This document shows positions 1 to 8,564 of a stretch of DNA of 35,830 bases, one piece after another. The DNA is from Moryella indoligenes. GTDB taxonomy: Bacteria > Bacillota > Clostridia > Lachnospirales > Lachnospiraceae. Every line of letters starts with the position of its first letter. Position 1 is the first letter of the stretch. The stretch spans positions 1-35,830 of the forward strand of contig NZ_JAUSTO010000018.1 of assembly GCF_030812885.1 (NCBI RefSeq), read 5' to 3'. The notes beneath the pieces are model-generated. The model was not told where the DNA came from. It ran no database searches and saw nothing but the letters and a program-made list of their open reading frames with translations. Both the position numbers and the translations under genes were made by a program.

Positions 1-70
1 AACCGGAATGCAACCTCCCGGAGGGTATTCATTTATAAGCAACTATGGACTCAGGTCAGGGTGAGAGGGG

Positions 71-760
71 TTGCATCTCGTTTTACAAGTGAGGATGAAG
101 ATTACAGTTATGACCTCCACTGGTGATGATGACCTCATCAACGCAGAGGAAAAAGGTGACCTGGAATACAGAAAGCAGCAGCTGAAACGTCTGCAGGAAG
201 AAGTGGTGGATATCGAAGATATGTCCGAAGGTATCTCCATTATGGATTTGGGGCTGAACGAATTCCGTCTTGACCTTCTGGAATATGTGAAGACCCACGG
301 TGATATGGATAAAAAGCCTCGTGGCCTCCATGCTGTGGTGCCTGCTACCGAGGAACTGCCAGAGGGTGTTATCTTCGTACTGAAGAACATCAACAAGAGC
401 GTGAACATTGATAATCAAAACCGCATCCATCCGTTCTACATGGTTTATATCGGTATGGACGGAGAAATCATCTGCGACTATCTGAACCCGAAGAAACTGC
501 TTGACGATGTGCGACTCCTTTGCCGTGGCAAGAGCGAACCTGTCCAGGACCTCTGCCGTAAGTTCAACGCAGAAACCAACGATGGCAGGGATATGGAGGA
601 ACTCTCCGAACTGCTGAGTGAAGCTATCAACTCCATCATCGATACCAAGGAAGAAAGCGATATCGACAGTCTGTTCTCCGCAGGCGGTACTTCCGCCCTT
701 ATGTCGGATATTTCCGGACTGGATGATTTTGAACTTATCTGCTTCCTTGTGGTTGAGTAA
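71..760 (+). pseudogene. C-terminal fragment of a SNF2-like helicase of a defence operon
   Basis: About 220 residues with no helicase motifs. The segment is acidic (LINAEEKGDLEYRKQQ, IEDMSEGISIMDLGLNE) and resembles the C-terminal part of the long SNF2/DEAD helicases encoded just before DUF4391 genes in clostridial type III restriction loci. The family resemblance is from memory; the missing motor domains are seen directly. A TGA at 62-64 closes this frame upstream, and the sequence before it has no helicase-like reading, so the gene is truncated or joined to foreign DNA at about 65-110. Only TTG at 71 or internal GTG/ATG codons could start it, and none has a clear ribosome binding site. The 3' end is normal and sits 12 bases before the next start with a strong AAGGAGG. 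It is probably non-functional, unless it is the true end of a gene broken by assembly. Confidence 0.6.
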
Positions 761-772
761 GGAGGTCGGATA

Positions 773-1426
773 ATGCTTGGATTACCTAAAACAACGGAGT
801 TCAATAAACGAATTCCGAAACAGAAATTCTATGACAACCTTACCGTAACCCCGGCGTTGAAAAAGGTATTCATAGACCAAATAAAAACAATCTACTGGCG
901 CAATAAAATCGCAGCCTCCACCACTAACCTCGCTCCCGGCACTGACGTAACGGAACTTGAGGTGTTTGAGGTAAAGCTGAACAGTCAGATATTGGATGAC
1001 AGCTTTTTACGCCAGATCGACAAAGAGATACCGTACCACATTCTGTTCATCCTGGAATACGAAGGCAAGTACAAAGCCGTTATCGGTTACAAGGAAGAAT
1101 TCGGCGGCAACACAGCCTTTAAGGTCAACCGCTACTATTCCACCGAATGGATGGCTGAGGATGCACTTCCGCTGAAACTGGAAGGCCTGTCCGTGGACAG
1201 CGTGTATGAAAATTTTGTCCGCCAGATTGCGGGAGATGCTCTTGCAGCATCCACATCCGGCGAGACACTGAAAGAGGCCGTTGACCGTGATGAAAAGCGT
1301 CAGGCTCTTCAGACGCAGATTGCCAAACTGCAAAAGAAAATCAAAAGCGAAAAGCAACTGAACAAGCAGATGGAACTGAATGCACAGTTGAAGAAGCTGA
1401 AAAAAGAATTGGAGGTGTTGAAGTGA
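773..1426 (+). CDS. DUF4391 domain protein of a type III restriction locus
   Basis: A 217-residue protein that starts MLGLPKTTEFNKRIPKQ, a typical DUF4391 beginning, and continues with IDQIKTIYWRNKIAAST and FEVKLNSQILD. Residues about 165-217 are a Lys/Glu/Leu-rich coiled coil (LQKKIKSEKQLNKQME). The family is known as a companion of helicase and Mod/Res genes, and its biochemical role is not established; the early basic and hydrophobic core recalls small nuclease-like or adaptor domains, which is only a guess. AAGGAGG at 760-766 fixes the start. The stop is one base before the next ATG, so it is in one operon with the following gene. Confidence 0.75.
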   Translation: MLGLPKTTEFNKRIPKQKFYDNLTVTPALKKVFIDQIKTIYWRNKIAASTTNLAPGTDVTELEVFEVKLNSQILDDSFLRQIDKEIPYHILFILEYEGKYKAVIGYKEEFGGNTAFKVNRYYSTEWMAEDALPLKLEGLSVDSVYENFVRQIAGDALAASTSGETLKEAVDRDEKRQALQTQIAKLQKKIKSEKQLNKQMELNAQLKKLKKELEVLK

Positions 1427-1427
1427 T

Positions 1428-2156
1428 ATGGCAAAATTAGATGATGCGTTTTTATCTTATGCCTGTGATATTCTTGCGGATACCAATGCAGGACTTAGCG
1501 GTATGAAAATTGTAGAGTATTGCAATTCGTATGCTATCGATTATAATCGCAAGACCCCTTATGGAGCATATCCCTTCGATGCTCCAAACAAAAGAACTGC
1601 TCTCAAAGAGAATCTTCGAGTTTTTGAGGCGGCAGAACAATTTCGTATTATCAAGGAACTCTGTGAAATTCCTGCGCTGTGTGACATTGAAAAGGTAAAG
1701 GAGTTGAAAATAAAACTCTTTACTCGATACGGAAATCTGGCGACCGAAAAAATCAGTGAAACGGAGTTAATACAGAAGACCAAACATTGGCTGTCAAAAC
1801 ACCCCAACGCTTTGAAGCAGTATGAAAGTGCGCTTGCTAAATACGAAGGTGGTATTTTTGAACGAAACACCCTGGACGACATGAGGCTCGCTTTTGAGTT
1901 GCTCGTCAAGGATGTTCTTGGCAATAACAAAAGTCTTGAGAATCAAATTCCAGAGATAGGCTCGGTACTTAAAACATCCGGTGCATCTGTCGAATTAAGA
2001 AACATGGTTCAACAAGTAATCAAGTATTACACAGACTTTCAGAATAATCATGTTAAACACAATGACGCTGTAAATGGAAATGAAATCGAGTACATTATAG
2101 AGTTAACAAGTGTTGTCATGAAATTCTTAATCAAAATAACGGGAGGTTCCAACTAA
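1428..2156 (+). CDS. Abortive-infection-like protein (Abi C-terminal type)
   Basis: A 242-residue soluble, mostly helical protein. The N-terminal half (LSGMKIVEYCNSYAID, then FEAAEQFRIIKELCE) resembles the N-terminal domain of abortive-infection family proteins. The C-terminal third (LRNMVQQVIKYYTDFQNNHVKHND) resembles the Abi_C/HEPN-like end of AbiJ-type proteins, although a clean HEPN R-x4-6-H motif is not seen. The stop codon TAATG overlaps the original mod start at 2156. Codon choice is clearly more AT-rich than in the genes on either side, which suggests it was inserted later as a cargo effector into a helicase-DUF4391-mod-res operon. A plausible role is cell shutdown when restriction fails; that is inference. 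Confidence 0.5.
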   Translation: MAKLDDAFLSYACDILADTNAGLSGMKIVEYCNSYAIDYNRKTPYGAYPFDAPNKRTALKENLRVFEAAEQFRIIKELCEIPALCDIEKVKELKIKLFTRYGNLATEKISETELIQKTKHWLSKHPNALKQYESALAKYEGGIFERNTLDDMRLAFELLVKDVLGNNKSLENQIPEIGSVLKTSGASVELRNMVQQVIKYYTDFQNNHVKHNDAVNGNEIEYIIELTSVVMKFLIKITGGSN

Positions 2157-2278
2157 TGGATAAAATGAGAATGGAGTCCGTTAACATGACGGCGCAAAAC
2201 ATTGAGAGAATAGGTGCGTTGTTCCCCAACTGCATGGAGCTAGCATCACTGAAACCATGGGCGAAGATGGCAAGATGA
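2156..2278 (+). other. Detached N-terminal reading frame of mod (40 codons)
   Basis: The ATG at 2156 begins MDKMRMESVNMTAQNIERI, the usual N-terminus of this Mod subfamily, and continues to LFPNC. The frame then shifts at the 11-bp insertion and ends at TGA 2276-2278. That TGA overlaps an ATG at 2275-2277 (ATGA) which lies in the frame of the main Mod body. Ribosomes finishing this leader could therefore re-initiate on mod by translational coupling. The leader itself would be non-functional. Confidence 0.7.
2234..2246 (+). mobile_element. IS3-family tip left behind in mod (frameshifting footprint)
   Basis: The uninterrupted gene should read AACTGCATCACTG. Here it reads AACTGCA, then TGGAGCTAGCA, then TCACTG, a net gain of 11 bp. 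TGGAGCTAGCAT is exactly the outer tip of the orfA end of the IS3-family element at 33579-34933 (minus-strand view of 34933-34922). GCA repeats on both sides of the first eight tip bases. This fits insertion with a 3-bp target duplication, followed by deletion of nearly the whole element between two GCAT micro-repeats. Chance matching of 12 bases is common in 36 kb, but not exactly at a gene break and aligned to an IS terminus. Confidence 0.6.
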
Positions 2279-4023
2279 AGAAAGCCATCAATTTTGACCT
2301 GCTCCGTCAGATGCTGTCCAGTGATGTTATCGAAGGTGATGAAGCCTACGAATTTACCTGGGTTGGCAAGAAGGCTGCCATCGTGGAAGCCAATAAGCCT
2401 ATCCGCAAGACCCTGCGCCCTTGCAAAGAGGACAGCGTTAATTGGGACACTACCGAAAACCTCTACATTGAGGGCGACAACCTGGAAGTTCTTAAGCTGT
2501 TGCAGGAAAGCTACCTGGGCAAGGTGAAGATGATATATATCGATCCACCTTACAATACTGGTAGTGACAGATTTATTTACCCTGATGATTATGGAATGAC
2601 TCAAGATGAATATGATGATGTTTCGGGCACTTATGATGATGAAGGAAACAAAGTCTTTCAAGAAAATCTAAATAGCAATCCTCGCTATCATTCAAAATGG
2701 TGTTCCATGATTTATCAAAGACTCCTGCTGTCCAGAAGCATGCTTACTGATGATGGCGCAATCTTCATCAGCATTGACGATAAAGAACAGGAAAATCTGA
2801 AAAAGATATGTGATGAAATATTTGGAGCATCAAACTTTATTGCAACTATCGTATGGCAACATAGTATTCAACCCAAAGGCTACCTTGGCAACTTTTCTAT
2901 TCAACATAGCTATGTTATGGTTTATTGCAAAGAGATTACCTCTTTCAAACTTGGTAGTTTGGAGCGAACCGAAGAAGATAATAAAGCATATTCAAATCCA
3001 GATAATGATCCGAGGGGAGCATGGCGTAGTGGTGATGTTCGCAACGCCCTCTATCGTCCAAATTTAATTTATGACATTGTTTCTCCGTCTGGAAATGTGA
3101 TTAAACCATGTGAAAACGGATGGAGATGGAGCAAGGAGACAGTTGAAGAAAAAATCAAGACAGGTGAAATTATTTTCAACAAAGAGGAAACACGAATTAT
3201 TCGTAAAATATATCTATCTACTCTTGAAGGAAGAGCACCGGAGACGATTTGGTTTGGAAAAGATGTTGGAACAACAAGAGAAGGAGTATCTGAACTTAAA
3301 GAACTGTTTGGTCAAGCCCCATTTGACACTCCCAAAGCCACACGTTTGTTAATGCGTTGCATTACGCTTATGAATGATCCGGAAATGTTGACAATGGATT
3401 TCTTCTCGGGAAGTGCAACTTTTGCGGATGCCGTTATGCGTATGAATGCAAAAGACGGTGGTCATCGCAGTTACATTCAAATTCAATATCCAGAAAAATG
3501 TGATGAAACCAGTTCGGCATATAAACAAGGTTTTCTAACAATTAGCGACGTAGGCAAGGAGCGAATCCGCCGAGCAGCAAAGAAAATTGCAGAAGAAAAT
3601 CCTACTGCTACTTTTGATGGTGGTTTCCGTGTATTCAAGCTGGATGACTCCAACATGAAAGATGTCTACTATGCCCCTGCCGATTATGACCAGGGTATGC
3701 TTGCCATGCTGGAATCCAACATCAAGGAAGACCGCACTGACCTCGACCTGCTGTTTGGCTGTCTGCTGGAATGGGGTCTGCCTCTCTCCATGCCTTACAC
3801 CTCTGAGGAAATCAGCGGTTGTACCGTTCACACCTACAATGACGGCGACTTGATTGCTTGCTTTGACGAAAATATCCCTGACAGCGTGATTAAGACAATC
3901 GCGAAACGCCAGCCTCTGCGTGCCGTGTTCCGTGACAGCAGCTTTGCAGGCAGTCCGGCAAAAATAAATGTAACCCAGATTTTCAAAGAACTTGCACCGG
4001 ATACTTCTGTGAAAGTGCTGTAA
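2257..4023 (+). CDS. mod: Type III site-specific DNA methyltransferase (Mod), N-terminally frameshifted
   Basis: Adenine methyltransferase of the beta class: catalytic DPPY at residues 96-99 (counted from ATG 2257) comes before the S-adenosylmethionine motif FFSGSAT at about 382-388. HSKWCSMIYQRLLLSR and DDGAIFISIDDKE are typical Mod core blocks. Mod also supplies sequence recognition to the Res subunit. The first 33 or so native residues are in another frame because of the 11-bp insertion at 2234-2246. Translation may restart at ATG 2275 (ATGA overlap) or 2257, but neither has a good ribosome binding site. Codon use between about 2540 and 3600 is more AT-rich than at both ends, as expected if the central part with the target-recognition domain was swapped by recombination. 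Res follows after 13 bases. Activity of the shortened protein is uncertain. Confidence 0.85.
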   Translation: MGEDGKMKKAINFDLLRQMLSSDVIEGDEAYEFTWVGKKAAIVEANKPIRKTLRPCKEDSVNWDTTENLYIEGDNLEVLKLLQESYLGKVKMIYIDPPYNTGSDRFIYPDDYGMTQDEYDDVSGTYDDEGNKVFQENLNSNPRYHSKWCSMIYQRLLLSRSMLTDDGAIFISIDDKEQENLKKICDEIFGASNFIATIVWQHSIQPKGYLGNFSIQHSYVMVYCKEITSFKLGSLERTEEDNKAYSNPDNDPRGAWRSGDVRNALYRPNLIYDIVSPSGNVIKPCENGWRWSKETVEEKIKTGEIIFNKEETRIIRKIYLSTLEGRAPETIWFGKDVGTTREGVSELKELFGQAPFDTPKATRLLMRCITLMNDPEMLTMDFFSGSATFADAVMRMNAKDGGHRSYIQIQYPEKCDETSSAYKQGFLTISDVGKERIRRAAKKIAEENPTATFDGGFRVFKLDDSNMKDVYYAPADYDQGMLAMLESNIKEDRTDLDLLFGCLLEWGLPLSMPYTSEEISGCTVHTYNDGDLIACFDENIPDSVIKTIAKRQPLRAVFRDSSFAGSPAKINVTQIFKELAPDTSVKVL

Positions 4024-4036
4024 GGAGGCGAAGACG

Positions 4037-7000
4037 ATGAGACTACGATTTAAGCATCAGAAATTTCAGGCTGATGCAGCAAAGGCCGTGGTGGATGTCT
4101 TTGCAGGACAGCCGTATCTGACTCCTACCTATATGATGGACAGAGGTGTGACTTATCAGCAATCTCTTACCGATGATGTTGACTTCACAGGTTGGAGCAA
4201 CCAGAAACTTGTGCCGGAACTTTCCGCCCCGGTTATCCTGGAACATATACAAAAAATTCAAAGAGCGAATCAGATTGCACCCTCTCCAAAATTGGAAGGC
4301 AGATTCAATCTGACAATCGAGATGGAAACAGGTGTCGGCAAGACCTACACCTATATCAAAACCATGTATGAACTGAACAAGCACTACGGCTGGAGTAAGT
4401 TCATTATTGTTGTACCAAGCGTGGCAATCCGTGAGGGCGTGTATAAGTCCTTCCAGATGACCCAAGAGCATTTTGCGGAAGAATACGGCAAGAAAGTCAG
4501 ATTCTTTATCTACAACTCTGCCCAACTGACAGAGATTGACCGCTTTGCATCGGATAGTTCCATCAATGTAATGATTATCAACTCCCAGGCATTCAACGCC
4601 AAGGGCAAAGATGCCAGAAGAATTTACATGAAACTGGACGAGTTCCGTTCCCGCCGTCCGATTGATATTATTGCCAAGACCAATCCTATTCTGATTATTG
4701 ACGAACCGCAGTCCGTTGAAGGCAAGCAGACCAAAGAGCGTTTGAAGGAATTCTGTCCGCTGTTTACCCTCCGCTATTCCGCAACTCACAAGTCGGACAG
4801 CATCTACAACATGATTTATCGTTTGGATGCTATGGAGGCGTACAACAAGCGTTTGGTTAAGAAAATCGCAGTTAAGGGTATCACCGAAACAGGCAGCACT
4901 GCTACCGACAGCTATGTTTACTTGGAAAGCATCAACCTTTCCAAGAAGGACCCTACCGCTACTATTCAGTTCGATATTAAGGGTGCAAGCGGTATCCGTA
5001 AAGTCAGCCGTACCGTTGGTATTGGCTTTAACCTTTACGACAACTCCGGTCACATGGAGGAGTACAAGAACAACTTTGTTGTCAAGGCGATTGACGGTAG
5101 AGATGACTCCTTGGAATTCCTTAACGGTATCAAGCTGTACGCAGGTGATGTAATCGGCAAGGTGGACGAAAATCAGCTTCGCCGTATTCAGATTCGTGAA
5201 ACCATCCTCTCTCACATTCAGCGTGAGCGTCAGTTGTTTTACAAGGGTATCAAGGTGCTGTCCCTGTTCTTTATTGACGAGGTTGCCAAGTATAAGGTGT
5301 ACGATGCAGCCGGACAGCCTGGTAACGGTATTTATGCCCAGATGTTCGAAGAAGAATATGAGGATGTGATTAACAACCTCCAGCTTGCCATTGGCGAGGA
5401 CGAGTACATCAATTATCTGAAAGCCATCAAACCATCTGCCACCCACGCAGGTTACTTCTCTGTGGACAAAAAAGGCAAGATGATTGACAGTAAGGTCGCA
5501 AGAAAGGAAACCACCTCTGACGATATTGACGCCTACGATTTGATTATGAAGAACAAGGAACTGCTCCTTGACCGCAATCCGAAGCGTTCTCCTGTGCGTT
5601 TCATCTTCTCCCACTCCGCTTTACGTGAAGGTTGGGATAACCCGAATGTATTCCAGATCTGCACACTGAAACAGTCCGGCTCTGATGTAAGAAAGCGCCA
5701 GGAAGTTGGCCGTGGTCTGCGTCTCTGCGTAAACCAAGATGGTGAGCGTATGGACTCCGGCGTTCTCGGAAACGATGTTCACAATATCAATGTACTGACC
5801 GTTATCGCAAGCGAAAGCTATGATAGCTTCGCAAAGGGTCTCCAGTCCGAACTGGCAGATGCCGTTGCAAACCGTCCGAAGGCTGTTACACCGGAACTCT
5901 TTATGGGCAAGACAATCACCGATGCTCAGGGCAACACCGATGTTATTACAGACGATGTGGCAAGAGAAATCTATGTTGGTCTGCGTATGGAAGGCTACAT
6001 TGATAAGCAGGGCGCGCTGACCGACAAGTATTATGAGGACAAGGCAAACGGCGAAATCAAACTGACCGACGAGGTTGCAGGCTCTGCAGAGAGTGTTATC
6101 GGTATCATCGACTCCATCTACGATGCCAAGGCAATGCAGCCTGAAAATGCAAGAAGCAATAATATTGAACTTACCGTGGATGAGGACAAACTGGCAATGC
6201 CGGAGTTCAAAGCACTGTGGAACAGAATCAATGCCAAGAGTGTTTATGTGGTTGATTTTGATACAGATGAACTGGTACGCAAATCCATTGATGCTTTGGA
6301 TAGAAAACTCCGTGTATCCAAGATTTACTTCAAGGTAGAAACCGGTGCAATGGAGCAGATTAAGTCCAAGGCCGAACTGGAAAGCGGTGCATCCTTCGTG
6401 AAAGAAGAATCCGGTACATACGGTGCTACCATTCACGCAAGTAACAACGTGAAATATGACTTGGTTGGTAAATTGGTTGATGAAACAGGTCTTACCCGTA
6501 AGGCAGTTATCGCCATTTTGAAGGGTATTCAGCCTTCCGTATTCAATCAGTTCAAGGATAACCCGGAAGAATTCATCATCAAGGCGGCTGCCCTTATTAA
6601 CGATGAAAAGGCCACGGCGATTATTGAGCACATTACCTACGATGTGATGGATGACCGTTATGGCACAGAAGTTTTCACTGATCCGACCATTAAAGGGCGT
6701 CTTGGTGTGAATGCCATGAAGGCGAAGAAGCATCTGTACGACCATATCGTATATGACTCCAGCAATGAGCAAAAATTTGCTAGGGAACTGGATACGAATA
6801 CAAATGTTGCGGTCTATGTGAAACTTCCGGATGGATTCTACATTTCAACACCAGTAGGACATTATAATCCCGACTGGGCGATTGCCTTTTATGAGGGAAC
6901 GGTCAAGCATATCTATTTTGTGGCCGAAACGAAGGGTTCTATGAATTCGATGCAGTTGCGTCTGATCGAGGAATCCAAGATTCACTGTGCGAGGGAGCAT

Positions 7001-7081
7001 TTTAAGGCAATCAGCAATGGTGAAGTGGTCTATGATGTAGTAGATAGTTATCAGAGCCTGATGGATTTGGTTACGAAGTAA
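4037..7081 (+). CDS. res: Type III restriction enzyme Res subunit (helicase-nuclease)
   Basis: A 1014-residue superfamily 2 ATPase that translocates on DNA and cuts when two Mod-bound sites meet. Motifs visible: Walker A METGVGKT (residues 96-103), a DEAD-type DEPQ box (222-225), SATH (motif III), SALREGWDNPN (about 527-537) and the arginine-finger motif RQEVGRGLRLC (from 554). A PD-(D/E)xK nuclease lies near the C-terminus: PD at 945-946 and ExK at 964-966 (AETKGS). All key residues are present and the length is normal, so this gene is intact. AAGGAGG at 4022-4028 serves its start. With mod damaged upstream, the enzyme may lack a working partner. Type III cutting needs Mod for recognition, so an active nuclease would not necessarily harm the host. 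Confidence 0.92.
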   Translation: MRLRFKHQKFQADAAKAVVDVFAGQPYLTPTYMMDRGVTYQQSLTDDVDFTGWSNQKLVPELSAPVILEHIQKIQRANQIAPSPKLEGRFNLTIEMETGVGKTYTYIKTMYELNKHYGWSKFIIVVPSVAIREGVYKSFQMTQEHFAEEYGKKVRFFIYNSAQLTEIDRFASDSSINVMIINSQAFNAKGKDARRIYMKLDEFRSRRPIDIIAKTNPILIIDEPQSVEGKQTKERLKEFCPLFTLRYSATHKSDSIYNMIYRLDAMEAYNKRLVKKIAVKGITETGSTATDSYVYLESINLSKKDPTATIQFDIKGASGIRKVSRTVGIGFNLYDNSGHMEEYKNNFVVKAIDGRDDSLEFLNGIKLYAGDVIGKVDENQLRRIQIRETILSHIQRERQLFYKGIKVLSLFFIDEVAKYKVYDAAGQPGNGIYAQMFEEEYEDVINNLQLAIGEDEYINYLKAIKPSATHAGYFSVDKKGKMIDSKVARKETTSDDIDAYDLIMKNKELLLDRNPKRSPVRFIFSHSALREGWDNPNVFQICTLKQSGSDVRKRQEVGRGLRLCVNQDGERMDSGVLGNDVHNINVLTVIASESYDSFAKGLQSELADAVANRPKAVTPELFMGKTITDAQGNTDVITDDVAREIYVGLRMEGYIDKQGALTDKYYEDKANGEIKLTDEVAGSAESVIGIIDSIYDAKAMQPENARSNNIELTVDEDKLAMPEFKALWNRINAKSVYVVDFDTDELVRKSIDALDRKLRVSKIYFKVETGAMEQIKSKAELESGASFVKEESGTYGATIHASNNVKYDLVGKLVDETGLTRKAVIAILKGIQPSVFNQFKDNPEEFIIKAAALINDEKATAIIEHITYDVMDDRYGTEVFTDPTIKGRLGVNAMKAKKHLYDHIVYDSSNEQKFARELDTNTNVAVYVKLPDGFYISTPVGHYNPDWAIAFYEGTVKHIYFVAETKGSMNSMQLRLIEESKIHCAREHFKAISNGEVVYDVVDSYQSLMDLVTK

Positions 7082-7108
7082 GCTTTGTTGAGATTTATCT
7101 GAAGTGAA

Positions 7109-7135
7109 AATTGTGCAACAGGTTGTTGCACAATT
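7109..7135 (+). terminator. Perfect 11-bp inverted repeat after res
   Basis: AATTGTGCAAC, a 5-base loop AGGTT, then GTTGCACAATT. It lies 28 bases after the res stop. No T-run follows, so it may be an RNA-stabilising hairpin or a weak or Rho-dependent end, or a protein-binding palindrome, rather than a standard intrinsic terminator. Confidence 0.45.
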
Positions 7136-7216
7136 GCATCAAGGATACGACTAAATTTATAAAAATATAGATTTAATTACAGTAATAGGAAAAATACTCG
7201 AACTGGAAGGATTATT

Positions 7217-7555
7217 ATGGCGGATACTCGAAAGAAAGCCTCGATGTCACAGGTGCTAACAGATATAAAGCCTTACATAACAAAAAAGTTTATAGCGGCT
7301 CCCTGTGTTAAGGAGCAAGACATTCAGGCTATCTGTCAAATCCTCCTTCCCAGATACAGGAATGTGCAGCTCATGCAGGGACTGACCAACAACAAGCCGG
7401 ATTTCAGAATTCAGGTGAAAGGTTTGTTCGGGACCGAAGAGAAACGGTTTGAAGTGGTTGGTGGTGATAAGAAAAGACCAGCAATCAAGAAGAAATTTGA
7501 CTTGGGCTGGATTGATCGGCTGGAAGAAATAGATGCTGCATTAGATGATTTTTGA
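7217..7555 (+). CDS. Uncharacterised 112-residue protein
   Basis: I do not recognise this family. The protein is basic at both ends (ADTRKKASMSQVLTDIKPY; KKRPAIKKKFDLGW) with a short hydrophobic middle (IQAICQILLPRYRNVQLMQG) and an acidic tail (RLEEIDAALDDF). There is no signal peptide or membrane segment. The motif KPDFRIQVKGLFGTEEKRF could be a beta-hairpin of a small DNA- or RNA-binding fold; that is speculation. GGAAGG at 7205-7210 precedes the start. Its position just behind res and just before the next gene suggests it travels with the defence locus or with the following gene. Confidence 0.6.
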   Translation: MADTRKKASMSQVLTDIKPYITKKFIAAPCVKEQDIQAICQILLPRYRNVQLMQGLTNNKPDFRIQVKGLFGTEEKRFEVVGGDKKRPAIKKKFDLGWIDRLEEIDAALDDF

Positions 7556-7586
7556 TGGCGATGCAGTGTGAAGGAGGTGCGGCTAA

Positions 7587-8405
7587 GTGACCTGGGCTGA
7601 ATATTACGAGCGATATGACGGATGGCAGGAAAGTACTCAGTATAGCCGTCTGGCCTCTATCAAGGACTTCGGACCGGATGAAAGTCCATCTGAGGAAATA
7701 TGTGACTGCATTCAGTATGTGGATACGCGCACAGCGACCAGCATTCTTCGCAGAGCATTAGCAGGGGGAGTCCGGTTTCGAGCTGCGGAAGTTGCGGAGA
7801 TTGCAGATAGCGGACAAATCGAAGATGAAGAAGCACTGGAAAAGTTGATTCAGACAGCTGTGGATGCTTATACGGGGGAACAGCTGGATACGCTACTGAG
7901 CTGTCTTCCTGATCCGGAACCGGTATTTGAGTTGATTGATAGGATTACTTCCAAACCAACGCACTTTACAGAGGAGGATGTTCTGACACTGATTCCGAAT
8001 CTGCCAGATGAGGAATCTATCCATCAGCTGGTCAACTCGACAGATGCAATTTTCACAGAAAATGGGCTGAATGAGTTATGTGATTATGGTGTGGACGAGT
8101 CGCTGATTAGGAAGATTTCAAAGCGCAGTGGCATTCCGTATGCTGATCCGGATGAGCTTGATGAGGAATTTCCGCTTAAAGAGACACAACCGAAGAAGCC
8201 GGGACTGTTCAGCAGTATACTAATGGGAATGGCTCTGGCTGGCAGTCCTAAGCCTAAAAGTACAGGCAGATGCACGGGAGACTGTGCTCATTGTCCCCCC
8301 CACTATGGTTATCGCTATGGGCGATGGTATTATGGACATGGGCATACACATGGCTGCGAATTCTGTGGAAATGGAGGATGCAGTGGGAAGTGCAACATAG
8401 ATTGA
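7587..8405 (+). CDS. Uncharacterised helical-repeat protein with Cys/His-rich C-terminus
   Basis: A 272-residue protein starting at GTG with AAGGAGG 14 bases upstream. Residues 1-200 are acidic helices with recurring 'EEICDCIQYVD', 'EALEKLIQTAVD' and 'EESIHQLVNSTD' type units, like a small alpha-solenoid. A hydrophobic stretch (LFSSILMGMALAG, about 210-222) leads to a tail rich in Cys, His, Gly and Tyr: CTGDCAHCPPHYGY, then GRWYYGHGHTHGCEFC and CSGKC. At least seven cysteines and several histidines suggest zinc or other metal binding. I recognise the general look of a clostridial hypothetical family but no function. It could be a recognition partner for the defence island or an unrelated resident gene. 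Confidence 0.7.
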   Translation: MTWAEYYERYDGWQESTQYSRLASIKDFGPDESPSEEICDCIQYVDTRTATSILRRALAGGVRFRAAEVAEIADSGQIEDEEALEKLIQTAVDAYTGEQLDTLLSCLPDPEPVFELIDRITSKPTHFTEEDVLTLIPNLPDEESIHQLVNSTDAIFTENGLNELCDYGVDESLIRKISKRSGIPYADPDELDEEFPLKETQPKKPGLFSSILMGMALAGSPKPKSTGRCTGDCAHCPPHYGYRYGRWYYGHGHTHGCEFCGNGGCSGKCNID

Positions 8406-8485
8406 CTTCACTTGCAATGTGGAATGACGCGACAAGAATTATTTACATGGATACGCCAGCAAGACGCCATATCTTATCGAAAGCA

Positions 8486-8546
8486 TTGACTTTTTTGTTC
8501 TTTCCTCTATGCTTATCATATAACGTAATTACATTATATAACATAT
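8486..8546 (+). promoter_or_regulatory. Promoter and operator of the mutarotase-sialidase-MFS unit
   Basis: A -35-like TTGACT (8486-8491), 16-base spacer and -10-like TATGCT (8508-8513). Directly after it lie two AT-rich boxes, CATATAACG (8517-8525) and ATTATATAAC (8533-8542). These match boxes upstream of the other units and of the GntR gene, so I read them as operators placed to block transcription start. AAAAGGAGG before 8565 is the ribosome binding site. Confidence 0.55.
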
Positions 8547-8564
8547 TAAAAAGGAGGAAGACAA

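Noticed and set aside
4043..5614. Long open frame (523 codons) on the minus strand across res
   Set aside because: It mirrors the res gene, whose helicase and nuclease motifs are clear. The antisense product has no recognisable domain and arises from the codon pattern of the real gene.
5621..6772. Second long antisense open frame over res
   Set aside because: Same reason: a shadow of the real coding strand, with no ribosome binding site or family features.
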